Part shown: positions 31,130 through 38,992 of the stretch, piece after piece | Position numbering within the stretch: the first letter of the stretch is position 1 | Layout: every line of letters begins with the position of its first letter | NCBI RefSeq assembly: GCF_010993735.1 | Contig: NZ_WQNI01000002.1 | Span: 310,001-374,000, forward strand | DNA length: 64,000 bases | DNA from: Chelativorans alearensis | GTDB taxonomy: Bacteria; Pseudomonadota; Alphaproteobacteria; Rhizobiales; Rhizobiaceae | Reading direction: 5' to 3' | The notes under the pieces: model-generated | What the model was told of the DNA's origin: nothing | What the model saw: only the letters and a program-made list of their open reading frames with translations | The model's database searches: none | Translations under genes and position numbers: made by a program

Positions 31130-31693
31130 TCAGTCGGCGCGGCGTATATAGGTGATGTCGTTGGTGTCGACGACGATCTTCTCACCGGAGGTGACGAACG
31201 GCGGCACCATGACGCGGATGCCGTTTTCCATGACCGCCGGCTTGTAGGAGGACGCCGCCGTCTGGCCCTTGACCACGGGGTCCGCCTCGACCACTTGCAG
31301 CGTCACCTGGTCTGGCAGCGAAATGCCGATCGGCTTTTCCTGATAGAGCTCCACCGTCACGGTCATGCCATCCTGCAGGAAGGCGGCGCGGTCGCCGACG
31401 AAATCCTTCTGCAGCTCAAGCTGCTCATAGGTCTCCGTATCCATGAAGACCAGCGCCTCGCCCTGCTCGTAAAGATAGGAGAAGTCCTTCTGCTCCAGCC
31501 GCACCTTCTCGACCGTCTCGGCGGCGCGGAAGCGCTCGTTGAGCTTGGTGCCGTCAATGAGGTTCTTGAGCTCGACCTGGTTGTATGCGCCGCCCTTGCC
31601 GGGCTTGACCGCATTCGTCTTCACCGCGACCCACAGGCCGCCATTGTGCTCAATGACGTTTCCGGGACGGATTTCGTTGCCGTTGATCTTCAT
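31130..31693 (-). CDS. efp: Translation elongation factor P
   Basis: EF-P, which relieves ribosome stalling at polyproline. It is 187 aa. The loop [10 protein letters not shown] places Lys33 at the position that EpmA beta-lysylates in other species. The three-domain KOW/OB/OB layout is of normal length. ATG 31693 is favoured over an upstream in-frame ATG at 31756. Polyproline-rich clients such as FtsY and TolA are in the same window. Confidence 0.96.
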   Translation of the reverse strand: MKINGNEIRPGNVIEHNGGLWVAVKTNAVKPGKGGAYNQVELKNLIDGTKLNERFRAAETVEKVRLEQKDFSYLYEQGEALVFMDTETYEQLELQKDFVGDRAAFLQDGMTVTVELYQEKPIGISLPDQVTLQVVEADPVVKGQTAASSYKPAVMENGIRVMVPPFVTSGEKIVVDTNDITYIRRAD

Positions 31694-31843
31694 CGTGACC
31701 TGTCCTGATACGTGTCCGCGTCGCATGGGCGCGAGCCGGCGCCTCCAAGACCACAAAACACATAACTAAGCAAGACGGGCGGGAAGGGAACAGGTGGGTG
31801 CGGTAGCGCAGCAGGGCAAAGCGCCCCTCGCGGCCGTACTGCC

Positions 31844-32821
31844 TTATCGCAGCCTGTTGGCGCGCTCCAGGGCGGCCTTCAGCTGCTCGTTTGTCAGGCC
31901 GTCCATGAAATCCTCCATCTCGCGGTCCACGAGGCCAGCGCGGCGCGCCAGGATGTACCAGGCGGCGGCCTCCACAGGGTCCGCCTCGACGCCGACGCCG
32001 GCGCGATAGAGCTTGGCGACGCGGTTCTGGGCGGCGACGTTGCCGCCGTCGGCGGCGCGCTTCAGCCACGCAAAGCCCTCCTCGGGCTTCGCCTCCCCGC
32101 CGCGGCCCTCGACGAGCCATGTGCCGAGGTCAAGCTGTGCGGTGTCATAGTTCTGGCGCGCGGCCCGCAGCAGCCAGCGCCGCGCCGCGGCCGCGTCCTC
32201 CGGCTGACCGCCGACGCCGTTGGCATGCACCTGTGCCATCGCATATTGCGCGTCGGGCAAACCTGCCTTGGCGGCACGCTCGTACCAGTCGACCGCCTCC
32301 TCCATGGAAGCGCCCTCGTCGGTCAACATCTGCGCGAGGTTGAACTGGGCGAGCGGCTTTCCGGCCTCAGCCGCGCTCCGCATCAAGGTGTAGGCTTTTT
32401 CCCGATCTTCCTTCACCAGGCGGCCGTCTATGAGCATGAGCGCGTATTGCATCTGTGCCTCGGGGTCGCCCTGTTCCGCCGCTTTGCCATACCACCTGGC
32501 CGCTTCCTCGGCGTTGCGGGCGACGCCCAGGCCGCGGGCGTAGATCTCCGCCATCAGCGTCTGCGCGGCGGAATTGCCTGCTTCGGCGCGGGGGCGGGCG
32601 AGCTCCAGGGCGGTGAGATAGTGCCCGCGCTGGAAGGCGCCGAAGGCAAGATCCGGCACCTTGCCGAAGCGCTTGGGGTCAACCTCGCCGGGCGAGGGCT
32701 CCTGGAGGCCCGGTCTGGCCTGCGTGTCCGTGCCGCCATCCTCCTGCGCCCACGCAGCCTGGCGGCCCGTGGCAAGCGCAAGCAAGAGGATCGAGAGGCA
32801 GGACTTTGCGGCTTCGTTCAT
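31844..32821 (-). CDS. Exported Sel1-like repeat protein
   Basis: A 325 aa protein with a signal peptide (residues 1-25, ending AWAQ) and six or seven Sel1-type helical repeats from about residue 70 (for example AQTLMAEIYARGLGVARNAEEAARWYGKAA). Sel1 repeats bind protein partners; a periplasmic scaffold role is likely but the partner is unknown. AGGTG lies just upstream of ATG 32821. It starts one base after the ThiE-like gene's stop. Confidence 0.88.
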   Translation of the reverse strand: MNEAAKSCLSILLLALATGRQAAWAQEDGGTDTQARPGLQEPSPGEVDPKRFGKVPDLAFGAFQRGHYLTALELARPRAEAGNSAAQTLMAEIYARGLGVARNAEEAARWYGKAAEQGDPEAQMQYALMLIDGRLVKEDREKAYTLMRSAAEAGKPLAQFNLAQMLTDEGASMEEAVDWYERAAKAGLPDAQYAMAQVHANGVGGQPEDAAAARRWLLRAARQNYDTAQLDLGTWLVEGRGGEAKPEEGFAWLKRAADGGNVAAQNRVAKLYRAGVGVEADPVEAAAWYILARRAGLVDREMEDFMDGLTNEQLKAALERANRLR

Positions 32822-32822
32822 G

Positions 32823-33479
32823 TCACCTGTCTTCGAATACGGGCGCGTGCCGATCGAGCAGCCTGTTGGCTTCCGCCACCATGCACGCCGGGTCCGCATC
32901 CGGCGCGAAGACAGCGGTGCCGAGGGCGACGAATTCCGCGCCGGTTTCGGCCACCGCCTGCACGGATTGGATGTCGGCGCCGGCCATCACAATACAGGGT
33001 AGCTCGATCATCTGCGACCACCAGGCGCCAAGCGTGAGATTGCGCGGATGGGGCTCCGGCTTCAAATCGTAGCCGAAGCGGCCGAAGAAGATGTAGTCGG
33101 GCTGCGTTTCGCCAAGTTCCAATGCGTCATCGCGGGTCTTTGCGCCGCCGCAGCCGATCGTCATCCGGTCCTGATATTTGCGGACGGCATCCGCCAGCTC
33201 CGACTTCGAGCCCTCGACATGGATGCCGTCGGCCTGGACGCGGGCGGCGGTGCGCGGCTCTCCGGCGATGATAACGGCGACGCCGCGCGCCTGGGCGAGC
33301 GGGGTCAGCCGTTCGGCGCGGGCCTGGAAGGCCGCTTCGTCGGCGCCGTAGTCGGGCAGGATGAGCGAGGCGACGTCGCCGGCCGACAGCGCGGCCTCGA
33401 GGCGGGCCGCATCGTCCGCGCCGGCCGGCGGGGCGATGAGCACGATGCGGCAGCGGTTGGGCGTTTCCACTTCACTCAT
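32823..33479 (-). CDS. ThiE/TenI-like TIM-barrel protein
   Basis: A 218 aa protein of the thiamine-phosphate synthase fold: ADGIHVEGSKSEL, MTIGCGGAKTRDDALELGE and MAGADIQSVQAVAETGAEFVALGTAVF follow the ThiE barrel order. Several ThiE active-site signatures are altered (no GASTH-like pyrophosphate loop, no GPVFPT-TK), so true thiamine-phosphate synthase activity is doubtful. No thiamine genes or TPP riboswitch are near. ATG 33479 is chosen over a longer in-frame opening to 33611. It is co-transcribed with the Sel1 gene. Confidence 0.75.
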   Translation of the reverse strand: MSEVETPNRCRIVLIAPPAGADDAARLEAALSAGDVASLILPDYGADEAAFQARAERLTPLAQARGVAVIIAGEPRTAARVQADGIHVEGSKSELADAVRKYQDRMTIGCGGAKTRDDALELGETQPDYIFFGRFGYDLKPEPHPRNLTLGAWWSQMIELPCIVMAGADIQSVQAVAETGAEFVALGTAVFAPDADPACMVAEANRLLDRHAPVFEDR

Positions 33480-33628
33480 GGCGTACCGATATCGCTTTCC
33501 GGTATTGGCGGGCAGCCGGTTCTGCCCGCCGTTTTTGGTTTGATTGGGGCATAGCGAAGGGGCGGTAAGCCCACAAGAGAAATCGGAAACTTCGCCGCCG
33601 CCCCTCGTCAAGCGGCGGGAATGAGTCT

Positions 33629-34432
33629 ATGCCGCTACCTCACAATCGACGTCTCGACATGGCTCCCATTCTCAGCGATCCGCTTTTCTATCTGGCCGCG
33701 ATCCCGGCCGTCATCCTGGTCGGCCTGTCCAAGGGCGGGTTCGGCGGGGCGATGGCGCTGCTCGGCGTGCCGCTGATCGCGCTGGTGGTGCCGCCGGTGC
33801 AGGCGGCGGCCATCCTGCTGCCGATCCTCATCGTCATGGATATCGTCTCGCTATGGGCCTGGCGCGGCTTCTTCGACCGACGGCTGCTCGCCATCATGCT
33901 GCCCGGCGCGCTTATCGGCATCACCGTCGGCTGGCTGACGGCGGCTGTCGTCACCGAGGGGCACGTGCGGCTCATCGTCGGCATCGTCACCTTCCTCTTC
34001 TTCCTGCGCTGGGCGGTTGAAAAGGTGCGCCGCAGCGAGCGTGTCGCCGGTCACAACCCTGCGAAGGGCTTCTTCTGGGGCACAGTCTCCGGCTTCACCA
34101 GCTTCGTGGCCCACGCGGGCGGCCCGCCTTACCAGGTCTATGCCCTGCCGCTGAAGCAGGACCCGAAGCTCTATACCGGCACGAGCGTCATCTTCTTCGC
34201 CATCGTCAACGCGGTGAAGCTGATCCCCTACTTCGCGCTCGGCCAGTTCGACACCACCAACCTGACCGCCTCGCTGATCCTCGTGCCGCTGGCGCCGCTC
34301 GCCACGCTCGCCGGCGTGTGGGTCGTCAAGCGCATGAAGCCGCAGGTCTTCTATCCCTTCATGTATACGATGGTGCTGATCGTTTCGCTCAAGCTCATCC
34401 ACGACGGCACTACAAGCCTTTGGGGCTGGTGA
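33629..34432 (+). CDS. TauE/SafE (TSUP) family membrane transporter
   Basis: Sulfite/organosulfonate-exporter-type permease of 267 aa with about eight helices, in the family pattern of two GFGGAM / GFTSFVAHAGGPPYQVY half-motifs (around residues 29 and 152). The substrate is unknown. ATG 33629 has GGGA upstream; ATG 33659 (MAPILSDP) is an alternative with no clear ribosome site. The acyl-CoA synthetase gene starts 50 bp downstream. Confidence 0.87.
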   Translation: MPLPHNRRLDMAPILSDPLFYLAAIPAVILVGLSKGGFGGAMALLGVPLIALVVPPVQAAAILLPILIVMDIVSLWAWRGFFDRRLLAIMLPGALIGITVGWLTAAVVTEGHVRLIVGIVTFLFFLRWAVEKVRRSERVAGHNPAKGFFWGTVSGFTSFVAHAGGPPYQVYALPLKQDPKLYTGTSVIFFAIVNAVKLIPYFALGQFDTTNLTASLILVPLAPLATLAGVWVVKRMKPQVFYPFMYTMVLIVSLKLIHDGTTSLWGW

Positions 34433-34482
34433 GGCCGCATCTCCTGTCCTAAGAATGGAGGAAAAACCTGGGAGGGAAAAAC

Positions 34483-36126
34483 GTGAGCGACAATCCTTAC
34501 GCACAGAATCTCGACAGGAACCCCGCCAATCACCAGCCGCTGACGCCGCTGACGCTGATGGAGCGGGCAGCACGGGTCTTTCCCGACCATCCGGCCATCA
34601 TCCATGGCAAGACCCGGCGCACGTATGGTGAATTCTGGCAGCGCTCGCGGCAGCTCGCCTCTGCCCTTGCCCGCCAGGGCATCGGCAAGGGCGATACGGT
34701 CTCGGCGATGCTGTCCAACACGCCGCCCATGCTGGAGGCGCATTTCGGCGTGCCGATGACGAAGGCCGTGCTGCATTCGATCAACACGCGCCTCGACGCA
34801 GCCGTCATCGCCTTCCAGCTCGACCACGCCGACAGCAAAGTGGTGATCGTCGACCGCGAGTTTTCCGGCGTCATGAAGGAGGCGCTGGCCAAGGCCAAGG
34901 TAAAGCCGCTGGTGATCGACTACGACGACCCGGACTATCCCGCCGACGCGCCCCATCCCAAGGGCGAGCCGATCGGCAGCGTCGAGTACGAAGCCTTCGT
35001 TGCCTCCGGCGACCACGATTTTGCCTGGGCGATGCCGGATGACGAGTGGGACGCCATCTCCCTCAACTATACCTCGGGCACGACGGGCAATCCCAAGGGC
35101 GTCGTCTACCATCATCGCGGGGCGGCGCTGATGGCCTTTGCCAACACGGTCCATGCCGGCTTCGGGCGGCACCCGGTCTATCTGTGGACGCTGCCCATGT
35201 TCCACTGCAACGGCTGGTGCTTTCCCTGGACGCTGGCGATCCAGGTCGGCACCCATGTGTGCCTGCGCTGGGTGCGGGCGAAGGCCATGTACGACGCCAT
35301 CGCCGACCATGGCGTGACGCATCTGTGCGGGGCGCCGGTCGTCATGGGTACGCTGGTCAACGCCGAGGAGGCGGACCGCCGCGACTTCCCGCAGACCGTC
35401 ATCTTCAACACGGCCGCCGCGCCGCCGCCCGAATCGGTTCTGGCGGCGATGGCGGACGCCGGCTTTATCGTCAATCACCTCTACGGGCTGACGGAAACCT
35501 ACGGCCCGGCGGTGGTGAACGAGTGGAAGACGGCGTGGGACGGCCTCGACGGGCCGGAGCAGGCGACGCGTAAGGCGCGGCAGGGCGTGCGCTATGCGAC
35601 GCTGGAGGGGCTGACGGTGATGGATCCCGAGACCATGGAGCCCGTCCCACCGGACGGCGAGACGCTGGGCGAGGTGATGTTCCGCGGTAACATCGTCATG
35701 AAGGGATACCTGAAAAACAAGAAGGCGACGGACGAGGCCTTCGCCGGCGGCTGGTTCCATTCCGGCGATCTCGGCGTGCTGCACCCCGACGGCTACATCC
35801 AGCTCAAGGATCGTTCCAAGGACATCATCATCTCCGGCGGCGAAAACATCTCCTCCATCGAGGTGGAGGACGCGCTCTACAAGCATCCGGCCATTGCCGC
35901 CTGTGGCGTGGTGGCGCGCGCCGACGACAAATGGGGCGAGACGCCGGTGGCTTTCGTCGAATTGAAGCCGGGGAAGGAGGCAAGCGCGGAGGAGATCATC
36001 GACCATTGCCGGCGGCTGCTCGCTTCGTTCAAGTGCCCGCGCCACGTGTTTTTTGTGGAAATCCCGAAGACGTCGACCGGGAAAATCCAGAAGTTCAAGC
36101 TGCGCGATCTGGCAAAGACGATGTGA
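34483..36126 (+). CDS. AMP-forming acyl-CoA synthetase
   Basis: Adenylate-forming ligase of 547 aa. The phosphate loop YTSGTTGNPKG is at residue 196; the A5 motif YGLTETYGP, the A7 motif GWFHSGDLG and the C-terminal catalytic Lys in TSTGKIQKF are all present. The long N-terminus and overall look resemble medium-chain acyl-CoA ligases and DmdB (methylmercaptopropionate-CoA ligase) type enzymes. The acid substrate cannot be fixed. GGAGGGAAAAAC precedes ATG 34483. Confidence 0.9.
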   Translation: MSDNPYAQNLDRNPANHQPLTPLTLMERAARVFPDHPAIIHGKTRRTYGEFWQRSRQLASALARQGIGKGDTVSAMLSNTPPMLEAHFGVPMTKAVLHSINTRLDAAVIAFQLDHADSKVVIVDREFSGVMKEALAKAKVKPLVIDYDDPDYPADAPHPKGEPIGSVEYEAFVASGDHDFAWAMPDDEWDAISLNYTSGTTGNPKGVVYHHRGAALMAFANTVHAGFGRHPVYLWTLPMFHCNGWCFPWTLAIQVGTHVCLRWVRAKAMYDAIADHGVTHLCGAPVVMGTLVNAEEADRRDFPQTVIFNTAAAPPPESVLAAMADAGFIVNHLYGLTETYGPAVVNEWKTAWDGLDGPEQATRKARQGVRYATLEGLTVMDPETMEPVPPDGETLGEVMFRGNIVMKGYLKNKKATDEAFAGGWFHSGDLGVLHPDGYIQLKDRSKDIIISGGENISSIEVEDALYKHPAIAACGVVARADDKWGETPVAFVELKPGKEASAEEIIDHCRRLLASFKCPRHVFFVEIPKTSTGKIQKFKLRDLAKTM

Positions 36127-36175
36127 GGATAAGGGACATTTGCCCGCGGTTTTTAATCGAGAATCTACAACTTCA

Positions 36176-36190
36176 TTAACTCCCTGTTAA
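36176..36190. promoter_or_regulatory. CtrA-type box TTAA-N7-TTAA (sRNA candidate)
   Basis: TTAA (36176-36179), seven bases, TTAA (36187-36190) is a perfect spacing match to the CtrA response-regulator consensus. It lies 25 bp before the first hairpin of the sRNA candidate, where a -35 element would be. Confidence 0.6.
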
Positions 36191-36212
36191 GCTTTACGGG
36201 TGTTTACTGTGT

Positions 36213-36309
36213 TTATCCAGTGATCTGGATTCTTACCGAGTGGCTGGAGCCATTCTGTTTGACGCCTCCCTGTTAAACTCCTGAGAGCCGCAACCGCGGC
36301 TCTTTTTTT
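36213..36309 (+). ncRNA. Candidate trans-acting sRNA with CCTCCC loop
   Basis: Four successive hairpins in intergenic DNA: ATCCAG/CTGGAT (36215-36230), GAGTGGC/GCCATTC (36238-36255), GTTT/AAAC with a 14 nt loop containing CCTCCC (36257-36278), and a rho-independent terminator AGAGCCGC/GCGGCTCT followed by a T run (36284-36309). An unpaired CCUCCC facing target Shine-Dalgarno sites plus a strong terminator is the design of Hfq-dependent alphaproteobacterial sRNAs; it is reminiscent of the suhB/MmgR and alpha-r families, but I cannot confirm membership. The 5' end is estimated. A CtrA box lies just upstream. Confidence 0.6.
36284..36309 (+). terminator. Rho-independent terminator of the sRNA candidate
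   Basis: An 8 bp stem AGAGCCGC (36284-36291), AACC loop, complement at 36296-36303, then seven T. It is 157 bp after the acyl-CoA synthetase stop, so it may also end that transcript. Confidence 0.9.
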
Positions 36310-36344
36310 GTTTCAGTCATCGCTATTTTCGCCGGAATCGGCCG

Positions 36345-36359
36345 TTAACGCTTTATTAA
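36345..36359. promoter_or_regulatory. CtrA-type box TTAA-N7-TTAA (rcdA-like gene)
   Basis: TTAA (36345-36348), CGCTTTA, TTAA (36356-36359): exact consensus spacing, 108 bp before the start of the RcdA-like gene. Confidence 0.6.
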
Positions 36360-36466
36360 GCGAGGGCTTGCGTTCAGGCTTTTCAAGGCGCATTTTCAGC
36401 TCTCAAGAAGGCAATAAAGATGGACATGCGCCGGATCGGGCGCGTTGGGATTGGGGCGTGATACGC

Positions 36467-36997
36467 ATGATCACGGGCAGTACGGGCAGCGCCAACATGG
36501 TGAAGTTGGCCGAGAGGCGGGTTTTCTCCCATTCGTTCAAGCCGCTCTACAACGAGGGCATGGGGCTGGTCGAAGAGGCGGCCGAATATCTCGATGGCGA
36601 TGGGCGCCTGGCCGCCAAGGAGCTGCCGCGGGCCGCGGCAGGGCTCTATGCGGCCGAATCGATGCGTCTGACGACGCGGCTCATGCAGCTTGCCTCGTGG
36701 CTACTGCTGCAAAGGGCTGCCAACTCCGGTGAGATGACGCGGGAGCAGGTGGCGGTCGAGAAGGCAAAGGTTCGGCTCGACACCGCCTCCGTCAACGAGG
36801 ATGCGCCGGGCTGGGCCGAGTTGCCCGAGGCATTCCGCAGCTTGGTGCGGCGCTCGCTGCGGCTGGAAGCGCTGGTGCGGCGCATGGATGAGGAAATCTA
36901 CGGTCCGGAAGCGGAGCGGGCTTTCGAGGAGCCGTTAACAGTCAACCCCGTTTCCGACCAGATCACCCTTCTGCAAACCGCCTTCGGGCGCGGTTGA
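36467..36997 (+). CDS. RcdA-like DUF1465 protein
   Basis: A 176 aa helical protein of the DUF1465 family, which includes Caulobacter RcdA, the adaptor that helps ClpXP degrade CtrA. It has the N-terminal LAERRVFSHSFKPLYNEGMGLVEEAA helix, AAESMRLTTRLMQLASWLLLQRA in the middle, and the acidic linker before LPEAFRSLVRRSLRLEALVRRMD. ATG 36467 is used; an in-frame GTG at 36458 is an alternative. A perfect CtrA box upstream suggests feedback between CtrA and its own degradation. Confidence 0.82.
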   Translation: MITGSTGSANMVKLAERRVFSHSFKPLYNEGMGLVEEAAEYLDGDGRLAAKELPRAAAGLYAAESMRLTTRLMQLASWLLLQRAANSGEMTREQVAVEKAKVRLDTASVNEDAPGWAELPEAFRSLVRRSLRLEALVRRMDEEIYGPEAERAFEEPLTVNPVSDQITLLQTAFGRG

Positions 36998-37129
36998 GTC
37001 GATCCTCAGGCGGCAAGGGCGCTTATTGCCGCCCTGCCCACGCCGTCTGCTGTGCGATTTTTCTTCCCATTGTTCCTGTTCTCCGCGTTGGCTGATGGCA
37101 ATAGGTCTGGCGGCGGCTATGGTAGTGCC

Positions 37130-37645
37130 ATGGCAGGCGCGATTCGCATTATTGGCATTGATCCGGGGCTGAGGCGCACCGGTTGGGCAATCATCGAGAC
37201 GCTGGGCAATTCGCTGCGTTTCGTGGCGGCGGGCACCGTGCGTTCGGATGAGAAAACCGATCTCGCCACGCGGCTGTGCCAGCTTCACGACGGCCTTTCC
37301 GGCATATTGCATGCGCACATGCCGGAGGAGGCTGCGGTGGAGGCGACCTTTGTCAACAAGGACGCGGCCGCAACACTGAAGCTCGGTCAGGCGCGTGGCA
37401 TCGCCATGCTGGTGCCGGCACGCGCCGGCCTGCGGGTGGCCGAGTATGCGCCGAATGCGGTCAAGAAGGCGGTGATCGGCGTTGGCCACGGCGACAAGAA
37501 GCAGATCCACATGATGGTGAAGGTGCTGATGCCGAAAGCGCAGTTCGATACCGACGACGCGGCGGACGCTATCGCGATCGCCATCTGCCACGCCCATCAC
37601 CGGCAGTCGGTCGCCTACCGCCTGGCGCTGGAAACGGTGAAATGA
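37130..37645 (+). CDS. ruvC: Holliday junction resolvase RuvC
   Basis: Endonuclease that cuts Holliday junctions. It is 171 aa. The N-terminal [16 protein letters not shown] holds the first catalytic Asp; [21 protein letters not shown] holds the Glu; [16 protein letters not shown] near the C-terminus holds the final acidic pair. ATG 37130 follows the family start; the open frame to 37052 is hydrophobic and unlikely. Its stop overlaps the ruvA ATG (ATGA). Confidence 0.97.
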   Translation: MAGAIRIIGIDPGLRRTGWAIIETLGNSLRFVAAGTVRSDEKTDLATRLCQLHDGLSGILHAHMPEEAAVEATFVNKDAAATLKLGQARGIAMLVPARAGLRVAEYAPNAVKKAVIGVGHGDKKQIHMMVKVLMPKAQFDTDDAADAIAIAICHAHHRQSVAYRLALETVK

Positions 37646-38262
37646 TCGGCAAGCTGAAGGGCATCGTCGACGAGATCGGCGAGGATCACTGCATCGTCGA
37701 CGTCGGCGGCGTGGGCTACATGGCCTATTGCCCTGCGCGCACGCTTGCGGGGCTGGACGGCGTCGGCACGGCGGTGACGCTGTTCATCGAGACCTATGTG
37801 CGCGAGGACATGATCCGCCTCTACGGCTTCCGCACGGCGCTGGAGCGCGAGTGGTTCCGCCTGCTGCAGAACAACGTGCAGGGTGTGGGGGCGAAGGTGG
37901 CGCTGTCGGTACTGTCGACGCTGTCGGCGGCGGAACTTGCCAACGCCATCGCCCTCAAGGACGTCGCGATGGTGGCGCGGGCGCCGGGCGTCGGCCGCAA
38001 GGTGGCCGAGCGCATCGTCACGGAACTGAAGAGCAAGGCGCCGGCCTACGCGGGCGAGGCCACGGGAACCATCGGGCTGAAGCAGGAGCTGGGAGAGGGC
38101 GTGGCGGCGGCGCCCGTCTCCGACGCGGTCTCGGCGCTCGCCAATCTCGGCTATTCGCGCGACGTGGCGGCGAACGCAGTGGCCGCGGCGCTGAAGGCGG
38201 CCGGCGAGGGCGCGGAGGCGGGTACGCTGATCCGGCTGGGGCTGAGGGAACTGGCGCGGTAG
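37642..38262 (+). CDS. ruvA: Holliday junction helicase subunit RuvA
   Basis: Tetrameric junction-binding protein that loads RuvB. It is 206 aa. [26 protein letters not shown] (OB domain), [15 protein letters not shown] and [17 protein letters not shown] (two helix-hairpin-helix motifs), and the C-terminal RuvB-contact domain (SALANLGYS) are intact. It is translationally coupled to ruvC, but separated from ruvB by 726 bp containing a vapBC pair. Confidence 0.97.
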   Translation: MIGKLKGIVDEIGEDHCIVDVGGVGYMAYCPARTLAGLDGVGTAVTLFIETYVREDMIRLYGFRTALEREWFRLLQNNVQGVGAKVALSVLSTLSAAELANAIALKDVAMVARAPGVGRKVAERIVTELKSKAPAYAGEATGTIGLKQELGEGVAAAPVSDAVSALANLGYSRDVAANAVAAALKAAGEGAEAGTLIRLGLRELAR

Positions 38263-38280
38263 AGGTGCGCATGGAATTCC

Positions 38281-38321
38281 TTGCAAACGGGCCTATTCTT
38301 ACTATTCTATAAAGTAAGGAA
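38281..38321 (+). promoter_or_regulatory. Putative vapBC promoter and operator
   Basis: TTGCAA (38281-38286) and TATTCT (38303-38308) form a 16 bp spaced sigma70-like promoter. An imperfect inverted repeat, TTCTTACT (38296-38303) with AGTAAGGAA (38313-38321), overlaps the -10, the expected position of an autorepressing VapB operator. The local AT-richness contrasts with the flanking genes. Confidence 0.5.
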
Positions 38322-38340
38322 ATCTCCATGGTGTAAGGAA

Positions 38341-38607
38341 ATGGGAATCGAATCGAAACTGACCTCGAAGTGTCAGACCACGATCCCGGCGGAAGTCAGG
38401 GAGTTCCTGAAGATCGGGGCAGGTGACAGGATTGGCTACGAGTTCGTTGAAGGCAAGGTTGTGCTCGTTCCGAAAAACCGGAGCGCGCTTGATCTTGCTG
38501 GTGCTCTATACGTTCCCGGCCGCAAGCCTGTGTCGATCGAGGAGATGAACGAGGCGATTGCAGACGCGGCTGCCGAGAAGTACGAGCGCTCACGTGCTCG
38601 GCGTTGA
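38341..38607 (+). CDS. vapB: AbrB/VapB-type antitoxin
   Basis: A SpoVT-AbrB swapped-hairpin DNA-binding antitoxin of 88 aa. The fold signature SKLTSKCQTTIPAEVREFLKIGAGDRIGYEF occupies residues 5-35. The C-terminal 40 residues ([23 protein letters not shown]) are the expected toxin-wrapping tail. Its own AGGA lies almost against ATG 38341. A two-codon mini-ORF (ATG GTG TAA, 38328-38336) with a better-spaced AGGAA ends just before it, so translation may rely on reinitiation. It overlaps the toxin start by 14 bases. Confidence 0.88.
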   Translation: MGIESKLTSKCQTTIPAEVREFLKIGAGDRIGYEFVEGKVVLVPKNRSALDLAGALYVPGRKPVSIEEMNEAIADAAAEKYERSRARR

Positions 38608-38992
38608 CACGAGCATTATCGTCCGGCTTCTGACACGCGATGATGCACGCCAGTATGAAGCTGTGGTCGGGTTGATAAAGAACAACAAGAGCCGCGGCGC
38701 GCTGTTCGTCAATCCGGTGGTCGTCGCTGAAACGATCTGGGTGTTGGAGCGCGTGTACAAAACGGATCGGGAAATAGGACGCAAGTTGCTGTCGGAACTC
38801 CTTGAAACTGTCGAGTTCGTCGTTCCTGCTTCCATGCATCTGGAGGGTTGGAGCGAATGGTTCCAGTCGCGTCACCAGGACTTTTCCGATGTGCTTATCG
38901 CCGGCATCAATCGTGACAATGGCTGCTCTGCCACGGTGACTTTCGACCGCGAGGCAGCAAAATCCGTCCCCGGCATGGAGCTTCTTTCATGA
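38594..38992 (+). CDS. vapC: PIN-domain ribonuclease toxin
   Basis: VapC-type PIN toxin of 132 aa. The four acidic catalytic residues are in place: Asp5 (GVDTS), Glu46 (VVAETIW), Asp99 (DFSDVLIAG) and Asp118 (TFDRE). The start is GTG 38594 inside the antitoxin's last codons; the upstream ATG at 38558 would add residues that are not PIN-like. VapC enzymes typically cleave tRNA or rRNA. The stop (38990-38992) overlaps the ruvB ATG (38989) in an ATGA arrangement. It has lower GC than the ruv genes. The active site looks intact. Confidence 0.9.
   Translation: MLGVDTSIIVRLLTRDDARQYEAVVGLIKNNKSRGALFVNPVVVAETIWVLERVYKTDREIGRKLLSELLETVEFVVPASMHLEGWSEWFQSRHQDFSDVLIAGINRDNGCSATVTFDREAAKSVPGMELLS

Noticed and set aside
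36308-36466. N-terminal extension of the RcdA-like gene to 36308
   Set aside because: It would start in the sRNA terminator and include the CtrA box; the added residues are not family-like.
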